A stretch of 11,284 nt of DNA from Clostridiales bacterium UBA6388 (GTDB taxonomy: Bacteria > Bacillota > Clostridia > Oscillospirales > Oscillospiraceae): contig DJQK01000158.1 of assembly GCA_002437575.1 (NCBI GenBank), positions 1-11,284 on the forward strand, written 5' to 3'. This document shows, piece by piece, positions 6,622-11,284 of this stretch (the stretch's first letter is position 1; each line of letters begins with the position of its first letter). The notes beneath the pieces were generated by a model. That model was not told where the DNA came from, searched no databases, and saw only the letters and a list, made by a program, of their open reading frames with translations. The translations under genes were made by a program, and so were the position numbers.

Positions 6622-6651
6622 AACGCACAGAAACGAAAAGGAGGCGGTTTT

Positions 6652-7578
6652 ATGATATTGACGCACACGGCCTTGCGCGACGGAGCGCTTTTATCCTTTT
6701 TGCGCGGGGAGCTCGCGCTCTCGTCGGGACTTGTCAAGCGGCTCAAGTGGCAAAACGCCTTCTTCCTCGATGGAAAGCCGGTGCACACCAACGCGCGTGT
6801 GCAGCGCGGGCAGGTCCTGAGCGTGCATATAGAAGAAGCGCCCGAGGGCTTTTCCCCTCAGACGCTCCCGATCGATATTTTATATGAGGACGAGGCGATC
6901 ATCGCGCTCGATAAGCCGGCCGGCCAGCTCGTCCATCCGTCGCCGCAGAAAAACGACGGCACGCTTGCAAACGCGCTGCTCGGCTATTTCGCCGAAACGA
7001 ACCAGCCCTGCGGCATCCATCCGGTGACGAGGCTCGACCGGGACACGTTCGGCGTGGTGCTGCTGGCCAAAAACGCGCACGTGCACGCCAGGCTCTGCCA
7101 AATGCACAGGGATGGGCAGATCCAGAAAACGTATCTCGCCGCCGTCTGCGGCTGCCCGAATAAAAGCGCGGGCGAAATTTCGCTTCCGGTCTACAAGCTC
7201 GGAAACGGAAGCCTTCTGCGCATCGTCGACCCGCGCGGAAAATGGGCCGTGAGCCGCTACCGCGTGGTGTCAAAAGACGAAGAAACGGCAATTCTTGCGC
7301 TCACGCCTGTCACCGGACGGACGCACCAGCTGCGGCTGCACTGCAAGATGGCGGGCTTTCCGATTTTGGGAGACCCGCAGTATTTCTCGGCGCAGTCGAG
7401 CTTTCTTTCCTCGCAGCGCGGGCTTTTTACCCAGCAGCTGTGCGCGGCGGAACTGACCTTTGCGCACCCTATGACGGGGGAAACGGTCACCATCCGCACG
7501 AAAAAGACGGTATCAGCGGGCGACAAAGAGATCCATGTCGACGCGGGCATCGTGAATGTCCACGCAGGCGCCATCTAA
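6652..7578 (+). CDS. RluA-family RNA pseudouridine synthase
   Basis: A 308-residue enzyme that isomerises specific uridines in RNA to pseudouridine. An S4-like N-terminal region (about 10-60, with SSGLVKRLKW and HTNARVQRGQVL) precedes the catalytic domain. The domain opens with IIALDKPAGQLVHPS at 83-97 and carries HPVTRLDRDTFG at 123-134, where Asp129 is the catalytic aspartate. LTPVTGRTHQLRLH at 217-230 is the second family motif and DPQY at 241-244 the third. Start ATG has AAGGAGG seven bases upstream. The last 20 or so residues (from about 288) extend past the normal RluA end and overlap the opposing gene. Which RNA position it modifies (RluA, C or D role) cannot be told from sequence alone, so no symbol is given. 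Confidence 0.93.
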   Translation: MILTHTALRDGALLSFLRGELALSSGLVKRLKWQNAFFLDGKPVHTNARVQRGQVLSVHIEEAPEGFSPQTLPIDILYEDEAIIALDKPAGQLVHPSPQKNDGTLANALLGYFAETNQPCGIHPVTRLDRDTFGVVLLAKNAHVHARLCQMHRDGQIQKTYLAAVCGCPNKSAGEISLPVYKLGNGSLLRIVDPRGKWAVSRYRVVSKDEETAILALTPVTGRTHQLRLHCKMAGFPILGDPQYFSAQSSFLSSQRGLFTQQLCAAELTFAHPMTGETVTIRTKKTVSAGDKEIHVDAGIVNVHAGAI

Positions 7579-7875
7579 GATCTGTCCCACGAGCGCCAGC
7601 TCCGACGTGTCGTGCGCCAGATCCGCGCCCGCCAGCTCCCAGAACGTCTCGGCCAGCGCCGGGTCGCGGATCTCGGGCTGTAAGAGCTTTTGCAGCCGCT
7701 CGAGCCGCGGCCGGTTTTCCGGGGCATAATCGCTCGAGACCAGAAGGCGAAGGCCGTCGGGCTCCTTTTTGAGCGTCATAGAGAGCTCGTTTGCGCCGCA
7801 GGAAAACAGCACCGCGCCGAGCTCGTCGATCACCCGGCTCATTTTCTGCCGGGCCTGGGGATGTCTTGGTTTCAT
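7513..7875 (-). CDS. Conserved small protein of unknown function, partner of the DUF1576 gene
   Basis: A 120-residue, probably cytoplasmic protein. ATG at 7875 has AAAGGAG six bases upstream; the longer frame from 7965 runs back into the DUF1576 gene and is not preferred. The N-terminal 25 residues are basic, followed by RVIDELGAVLFSCGANELSM and an acidic middle (LERLQKLLQP, then DPALAETFWELAG at about 71-83) and a C-terminal strand-like segment (SELALVGQILDGACVDI). It has no signal peptide, membrane helix or catalytic motif that I recognise. The pattern of ELG...GAxE... then strand segments faintly recalls GHKL/HATPase-like folds without the nucleotide boxes; this is weak. It lies 19 bases after the DUF1576 gene, so both are probably one transcript. 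The 3' end overlaps the RluA-family gene by 66 bases, convergent. Confidence 0.72.
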   Translation of the reverse strand: MKPRHPQARQKMSRVIDELGAVLFSCGANELSMTLKKEPDGLRLLVSSDYAPENRPRLERLQKLLQPEIRDPALAETFWELAGADLAHDTSELALVGQILDGACVDIHDARVDMDLFVAR

Positions 7876-7894
7876 AGATACTCCTTTTTGCGGC

Positions 7895-9172
7895 TCAGTC
7901 CTTCGTGCGGCGTTTGAACGCTTCGATGATCGGAAGCAGGATGATGCAGACGAGGCCCGCGGCAAAGCCGTTGTTGTATAGGTTCATACCGCCATGCAGA
8001 ATGGAGGTATTCTGGACGATGGTCATGTGCAGAAAGCCCGCCGCCATGCCCCAGAATACGCCGTACTGACCGGCGATGGGCGCAAGACCTGTGCAGAACA
8101 GCACGGCCAGCAGCGGCCCCGGCGCGGTAAACGGCACCGCGACAAGTAAAGCCTTTGCAAGCGCCGCGCCCGCCATGACGGGAAGAATGTTTTTCGGGTG
8201 CTTGCCGAATGCGGCGAAGCCTGTCATGCTCAGCACGCAGCAGACGAGCGGGCCGTTGAGCCGCACGCCGAAGGGGTAAAGCCCCAGCAGGTACACAAGG
8301 CCAATGGCACCGGTAAAGGCCATGTTCACAAGCGTCGGCGCCGCGCCGTCCATCAGGATAAAGTCCGCGACCGAGCGGCCCGAGTGGCGCAGAAGGGGCG
8401 CATAATCGCGCCAGCGGCGGCAGCCGAGATAGACGCCCGAGAAAAGAAGCCCCAGCAGGATCACGCGCAGCAGCCACAAGAAGGTTTTGTGGTCTTCAAA
8501 GCCCCAGTGCAGCTCTGTCACGAACTCAACGCCGAGCCCCTTGCAGATGCTTGCGATGGCAAGACCGATGAAGCCCGCGGCAAAGCCGACGTTATACAGA
8601 TCGAAGCCCTGATGGACGCGAACCGTGTAGCCCGCAACGGCCGGAACAAAAAAGCCGATAGCGATGCCCGAGCCCAGCATCGCGGCCCAGCACCATGGGG
8701 ATGGCAGATGCACGAGCCAGAAGCTCACGAGCGGCGATAAGCACGTGGAAAACAGCGTCTGGTAGACATATTTCGAGAAGGACTCGCCCTGAAATTTTGC
8801 ATACAGCCAGCCGCCGAGCAGCACCGGCAGAATATTCAGAAGGTTCTTTCCCAGCAGGCTGAAGCCCGCCATCATGAACAGGCACGCAAACGTCAAGCCT
8901 GTCACCGGAAGGCCCATGCCGTAGACCAGCGCCGTGCTCAAAGCCAGCACCAGCGCCGCGTTCAAAAGCGCTGCGCCCGCACCGCCGACGACCGCGGGGT
9001 CCGTGATCAGCCCTGCGTCGGAAATGAGAACGCGCCAGAAGCCTGCAAAAAGCTCCTTCGGCGGCTGCGAGGCAAAAGCGAATACGGCCAGAATGAGGCA
9101 CAGTGCGGGCAGGATCCCACGGAGCACCGGATCTTGCCCATCTCGTCGGGCGGCGGCTTTTTCTTTCATCAT
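7895..9172 (-). CDS. DUF1576 integral membrane protein with internal duplication
   Basis: About 425 residues, with some ten hydrophobic segments. Two adjacent ATG codons (9172 and 9169) follow AAGGTG; the second has the better spacing. The family, which I recognise as DUF1576, has no established function; it looks like a transporter or channel. Two homologous halves are visible. GLPVTGLTFACLFMMAGF...GKNLLNILPV (about 87-117) matches GVRLNGPLVCCVLSMTGF...GKHPKNILPV (about 302-332). HQGFDLYNVGFAAG (187-200) matches HGGMNLYNNGFAAG (393-406). The H-x-G-(F/M)-(D/N)-L-Y-N-x-G-F-A-A-G motif in each half, lying next to membrane helices, is a good candidate for a pore or substrate site. First gene of a two-gene operon with the small protein downstream; a good promoter precedes it. 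Confidence 0.88.
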   Translation of the reverse strand: MMKEKAAARRDGQDPVLRGILPALCLILAVFAFASQPPKELFAGFWRVLISDAGLITDPAVVGGAGAALLNAALVLALSTALVYGMGLPVTGLTFACLFMMAGFSLLGKNLLNILPVLLGGWLYAKFQGESFSKYVYQTLFSTCLSPLVSFWLVHLPSPWCWAAMLGSGIAIGFFVPAVAGYTVRVHQGFDLYNVGFAAGFIGLAIASICKGLGVEFVTELHWGFEDHKTFLWLLRVILLGLLFSGVYLGCRRWRDYAPLLRHSGRSVADFILMDGAAPTLVNMAFTGAIGLVYLLGLYPFGVRLNGPLVCCVLSMTGFAAFGKHPKNILPVMAGAALAKALLVAVPFTAPGPLLAVLFCTGLAPIAGQYGVFWGMAAGFLHMTIVQNTSILHGGMNLYNNGFAAGLVCIILLPIIEAFKRRTKD

Positions 9173-9240
9173 AGCACCTTTTTCCAATCTTTTGAATATG
9201 CCGGGAGAAGGTTTCACGCCGCTTTACGGCTTATGGCATT

Positions 9241-9269
9241 ATTTTAACGGAAAACAGACAGATTGACAA
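9241..9269 (-). promoter_or_regulatory. Sigma-A promoter of the DUF1576 operon
   Basis: On the minus strand TTGTCA (plus 9264-9269; 5 of 6) and TAAAAT (plus 9241-9246; 5 of 6) are 17 bases apart. The start point would be near 9234, leaving a leader of about 62 bases that contains a short GCCG/CGGC stem. The promoter lies in the 143-base gap after rlmH, where no terminator hairpin is visible for rlmH. Confidence 0.75.
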
Positions 9270-9315
9270 GAAAAAGTTGTGAAAATTGCAGGAAAAATGC
9301 GGCGGTTTTTACTCC

Positions 9316-9798
9316 CTATTTGTGATATTTGGTTCCGGCCTGGATGGACTCGGCTCTGTAGAGCTGCTCGAGCGCCATGACTCTGGCCAGATGGTGGGGA
9401 AACGTCATCCGGCTCATGGAGAGAAGAAAATCTGCCTGCTTTTTGAGTCCCGCGTCCACGCCGAACGACGAGCCGATGAGAAAGCACGCGCTGGAGCGGC
9501 CGCTTTTTTTGAGCTCAGACAGCTTCCCGGCCAGCTCTTCTGAAGACAGACCCTTTCCCTCGGGGGCCAGAATGCAGAGCCAGCTGCCCTTCGGAAGCTT
9601 TGCGCGGATGGCCTCGGCTTCTTTGGAAAGCCCCTGCGCGATCTGCGAGGCGTTCGGGTTTTCCGGCAGCCGCGCCTCCGGCAGCTCCAGCAGCTGAAAA
9701 TCGCAGAACGCGCCCAGCCGCTTTTTGTATTCCTCCGCCGCCTGGATATAGAACTTTTCCTTCAGCTTCCCCATACAAACCAGCGTAATTGAAAACAT
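9316..9798 (-). CDS. rlmH: 23S rRNA (pseudouridine-1915-N3)-methyltransferase RlmH
   Basis: A 160-residue SPOUT-class methyltransferase that methylates N3 of pseudouridine 1915 in helix 69 of 23S rRNA, acting on assembled 70S ribosomes with SAM. The length is exactly that of the family. Family marks are ITLVCMGKLKEKFY at 4-17, ILAPEGKGLSSEELA at 76-90, the SAM-site loop FLIGSSFGV at 106-114 and the trefoil-knot segment SRMTFPHHLARVMALEQLYR at 129-148, ending in YHK. The second Gly of the common IGG is Ser here (IGSSFG), a variant I recall in Clostridia. The ATG at 9798 has GGGAGG four to five bases upstream; the frame from 9861 would pass through a perfect hairpin and is rejected. It is separated from rpsR by the hairpin-rich gap. 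Confidence 0.95.
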   Translation of the reverse strand: MFSITLVCMGKLKEKFYIQAAEEYKKRLGAFCDFQLLELPEARLPENPNASQIAQGLSKEAEAIRAKLPKGSWLCILAPEGKGLSSEELAGKLSELKKSGRSSACFLIGSSFGVDAGLKKQADFLLSMSRMTFPHHLARVMALEQLYRAESIQAGTKYHK

Positions 9799-9994
9799 AC
9801 GTCCTCCCAAAAGCCTCGCAGAGTTTGCCGCCCGCAGGCGGCAAATAAAATCAAAATTCATTTTTCGCCGCGACCTGTGCGTGGCGAAAAATTCTTCTCA
9901 GCCCGCAAACGTGAATTTTGGCGGCAAAGCCGCCAAAACTTTGCGCTGCGGCGGGCTGCAATCCCCCTCGGCAAAAGCCCCGGTTTTGCCGAAC
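9799..9994. other. Gene-free gap holding four stem-loops between rlmH and rpsR
   Basis: About 195 bases without a credible gene. (a) 9824-9832/9837-9845: nine perfect pairs, loop CGCA, 15 bases before the rlmH Shine-Dalgarno on the minus strand. (b) 9861-9869/9883-9891: nine pairs, TTTTTCGCC with GGCGAAAAA. (c) 9916-9925/9929-9938: ten perfect pairs around AAA, which extends outward through GCAAA 9905-9909/TTTGC 9940-9944 and CAGCCC 9899-9904/GGGCTG 9953-9958 into a 60-base structure with one bulge. (d) 9969-9976/9984-9991: eight pairs, CGGCAAAA with TTTTGCCG. In (a), (b) and (c) the T run is on the 5' side and the A run on the 3' side of the stem on both strands, the reverse of an intrinsic terminator. 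The word GGCGGCAAA recurs at 9837 and 9920 and inverted at 9824. No clear promoter for rlmH is seen. Confidence 0.7.
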
Positions 9995-10030
9995 GCAAAA
10001 AAATTCCGTCCAACGGACGGAATTTTTTGC
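9995..10030 (-). terminator. Intrinsic terminator of the rpsF-ssb-rpsR operon
   Basis: The arms 9995-10011 and 10015-10030 pair (GCAAAAAAATTCCGTCC with GGACGGAATTTTTTGC) around a three-base loop with one bulged A. On the minus strand the GC-rich core GTCC/GGAC is followed by a run of T inside the lower stem (T7). It starts four bases after the rpsR stop. Because the A and T runs are inside the stem it could work on both strands. Confidence 0.88.
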
Positions 10031-10034
10031 GACT

Positions 10035-10274
10035 TTATTCTGCCACGTACGGCAGCAGGGCGATGTGACGGGCACGCTTGATAGCGACCGTCAGCTGACG
10101 CTGATGCGCAGCGCAGGTACCAGTCGTGCGGCGGGGCAGGATCTTGCCGCGCTCGGACAGGTAACGGCGGAGCTTTGCAGTGTCTTTGAAATCGATGTGG
10201 GCAACCTTGTCAACGCAGAACGAGCAAACCTTCTTGCGCTTGCGAGGATGGACACGATCATTAGCCATTGCCAT
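10035..10274 (-). CDS. rpsR: 30S ribosomal protein S18, zinc-binding (C+) form
   Basis: A 79-residue basic protein of the 30S platform that binds 16S rRNA together with S6. ATG at 10274 has AGGAGG seven bases upstream; the second ATG at 10268 would be 13 bases away. The S18 core is clear: VHPRKRKKVCSFC at 8-20, FKDTAKLRRYLSERGKILPR at 29-48 and TGTCAAHQRQLTVAIKRARH at 51-70. Cys17, Cys20, Cys54 and His57 form a CxxC...CxxH set. This makes it the zinc-dependent C+ type rather than the Cys-free paralog that many bacteria switch to under zinc shortage. Last gene of the operon, 51 bases after ssb, with a strong terminator immediately after. Confidence 0.97.
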   Translation of the reverse strand: MAMANDRVHPRKRKKVCSFCVDKVAHIDFKDTAKLRRYLSERGKILPRRTTGTCAAHQRQLTVAIKRARHIALLPYVAE

Positions 10275-10325
10275 AAGTTATCCTCCTATCTTGTCTTGTG
10301 GAAACATTCGTTGGGAAATACCCGA

Positions 10326-10784
10326 TCAGAACGGGAGCTCGGAATCGTCGTCTTCGAGCATGGAGAAGCCGGACGCACTGGGCGCGGGAGCCGCCGGAGC
10401 CTGATAGGCCGGAGCCTGCGGATACGACGGCGTCTGATCGAAACCACCTGCCGCTGCGCCGTCACGCTTGGAATCGCCGAAGTAGACATTGTCTGCCACG
10501 ACCTCTGCCGAGCGGCGCTTGTTGCCTTCTTTATCGGTCCAGTTGCGGATCTGGAGCCGTCCCGACACCACGGCCATACGGCCCTTGGCGAAGTAGCGGC
10601 TGACAAATTCCGCGGTATTGCGCCATGCGACGATGTCGACAAAATCCGTTTCCTTCTCTGCACCCTGGGCCGCAAAATCGCGGTCAACGGCGAGCGTGAA
10701 GGACGCGACCGCGATGCCGCTGCCGGTGCGGCGCAGCTCGGGGTCACGGGTAAGACGGCCCATGAGAACGATATGGTTCAGCAT
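10326..10784 (-). CDS. ssb: Single-stranded DNA-binding protein
   Basis: A 152-residue tetrameric SSB that coats single-stranded DNA in replication, repair and recombination. The OB fold covers 1 to about 103, with MLNHIVLMGRLTRDPELR at 1-18, FVDIVAWRNTAEFVSRYFAKG at 48-68 and VVSGRLQIRNW at 72-82. A Pro/Ala/Gln-rich flexible linker (about 104-142) leads to the acidic tip EDDDSELPF, the usual docking site for partner enzymes. AAGGAGG lies seven bases before the ATG and overlaps the rpsF stop codon (12-base gap), so translation of rpsF and ssb is coupled. The order rpsF-ssb-rpsR is standard in Firmicutes. Confidence 0.97.
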   Translation of the reverse strand: MLNHIVLMGRLTRDPELRRTGSGIAVASFTLAVDRDFAAQGAEKETDFVDIVAWRNTAEFVSRYFAKGRMAVVSGRLQIRNWTDKEGNKRRSAEVVADNVYFGDSKRDGAAAGGFDQTPSYPQAPAYQAPAAPAPSASGFSMLEDDDSELPF

Positions 10785-10796
10785 GAAATTGCCTCC

Positions 10797-11093
10797 TTAC
10801 TCTTCGACAGCGACGATGATCGAGCGCAGGATGCCGTCGGTGATCTTGAACACACGATCGAGCTCTGCGGGCATATCGGGCGTGACGTCACAGGTCATGT
10901 AGACGTAGTAGCCTTCGGTCAGATCGTTGATGGGATAGGCCAGACGTCTCTTGCCCCACTCGTCAACACTGGTGAGCGTGCCGTGGGTTTCCACGATGCC
11001 CTTGAATTTTTCCACGAGAGCCGCGATACCCTCTTCACCCTGTGCGGGATCGATGATATAGAGGATCTCATACTTTGCGGAAAGCTTTGCCAT
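10797..11093 (-). CDS. rpsF: 30S ribosomal protein S6
   Basis: A 98-residue protein that binds S18 and the central domain of 16S rRNA. The ferredoxin-like S6 fold shows as YEILYIIDP at 8-16, EEGIAALVEKFKGIVETHG at 20-38, the conserved VDEWGKRRLAYPI at 43-55 and GYYVYMTCDV at 61-70, with a final helix ELDRVFKITDGILRSI. There is no acidic C-terminal extension. The ATG at 11093 has AGGAGG nine bases upstream. First gene of the operon; a consensus promoter and hairpin leader lie upstream. Confidence 0.97.
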   Translation of the reverse strand: MAKLSAKYEILYIIDPAQGEEGIAALVEKFKGIVETHGTLTSVDEWGKRRLAYPINDLTEGYYVYMTCDVTPDMPAELDRVFKITDGILRSIIVAVEE

Positions 11094-11165
11094 GATGTTG
11101 CACCTCCTTTTGGACTTTTGGCCGCAGGTCGCGCCTGCGGCAAGGATCGCCTGCGTTACGCAAGC
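11094..11165 (-). promoter_or_regulatory. rpsF leader with hairpin, candidate S6:S18 autoregulatory element
   Basis: The leader of about 70 bases contains GCCGCAGG (plus 11121-11128) paired with CCTGCGGC (plus 11134-11141), eight perfect pairs with a five-base loop, plus a small GCGT/ACGC stem upstream. Many bacterial rpsF leaders bind the S6:S18 complex through a conserved CCG next to a stem. Here GCCGC is present within the stem, but I cannot match the full consensus by eye. Confidence 0.4.
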
Positions 11166-11171
11166 TGGACT

Positions 11172-11200
11172 ATTATACCGGGAAAAGAGCGGAATGTCAA
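11172..11200 (-). promoter_or_regulatory. Consensus sigma-A promoter of the rpsF operon
   Basis: On the minus strand TTGACA (plus 11195-11200) and TATAAT (plus 11172-11177), both perfect matches, stand 17 bases apart. This is the strongest promoter in the window, as expected for a ribosomal protein operon. Transcription should begin near 11165. Confidence 0.93.
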
Positions 11201-11284
11201 CAAGAAAAGTTGGTCTTTCGCTGCTTTTTCGAAAAAATGCGATCCGGTAGGGGCGGACGACCCTGCAATGTCACGAACTTAACC

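Noticed and set aside
9918..11282. Open frame of 454 codons on the plus strand
   Set aside because: Antisense to rpsR, ssb and rpsF and running through hairpins and the terminator; a composition artefact.
11240..11284. GTAGGGGCGGACGACCC near the right edge, like the end of a common Clostridia palindromic repeat
   Set aside because: Only one end could be in the window and no partner arm is visible, so it cannot be supported as a repeat element.

Overview
The window reads as a chromosomal segment of a GC-rich, low-redundancy Clostridia genome, most likely Oscillospiraceae/Ruminococcaceae-like. This is inferred from the gene families (UPF0735-type ACT protein, DUF6512, DUF1576, YtvI-type AI-2E protein), the strong AGGAGG ribosome binding sites and consensus sigma-A promoters. 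Most of it is ordinary housekeeping sequence. I do not see a defence system, CRISPR array, insertion sequence, tRNA or rRNA.

Layout, left to right. (1) 1-583, minus strand: three small overlapping genes (HTH protein, CxxC/CxxC zinc-ribbon protein, coiled-coil protein cut by the window edge). They have the look of an integrated phage or conjugative-element accessory cassette. A strong hairpin terminator at 617-661 separates them from the chromosome. (2) 695-5364, minus strand: a probable aspartate-family operon from a promoter at 5419-5447, in the order ACT-domain protein, iron-containing alcohol dehydrogenase (YqhD/BDH type), homoserine dehydrogenase, aspartate kinase, and a DUF6512 membrane protein before the terminator. 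(3) 5486-7578, plus strand: a YtvI/AI-2E family membrane protein whose start is not a normal codon, then an RluA-family pseudouridine synthase with its own promoter. (4) 7513-9172, minus strand: a DUF1576 membrane protein with visible internal duplication and a small downstream partner of unknown function, from a good promoter at 9241-9269. The small gene overlaps the 3' end of the RluA gene tail to tail. (5) 9316-9798, minus strand: rlmH. (6) 9799-10034: a gene-free stretch crowded with stem-loops, three of which have the wrong T/A polarity to be terminators. (7) 10035-11200, minus strand: the rpsF-ssb-rpsR operon, with a perfect TTGACA-17-TATAAT promoter and a hairpin in its leader.

How it works together. 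Region 2 makes the committed steps from aspartate to homoserine, with three ACT-bearing proteins available for feedback sensing and one unexplained dehydrogenase. Regions 4-7 are mainly translation and ribosome functions (RluA, RlmH, S6, S18) with SSB. The points most worth a second look are the hairpin cluster between rpsR and rlmH, the start of the YtvI-like gene, the duplicated DUF1576 protein with its small partner, and the alcohol dehydrogenase inside the threonine/methionine operon.
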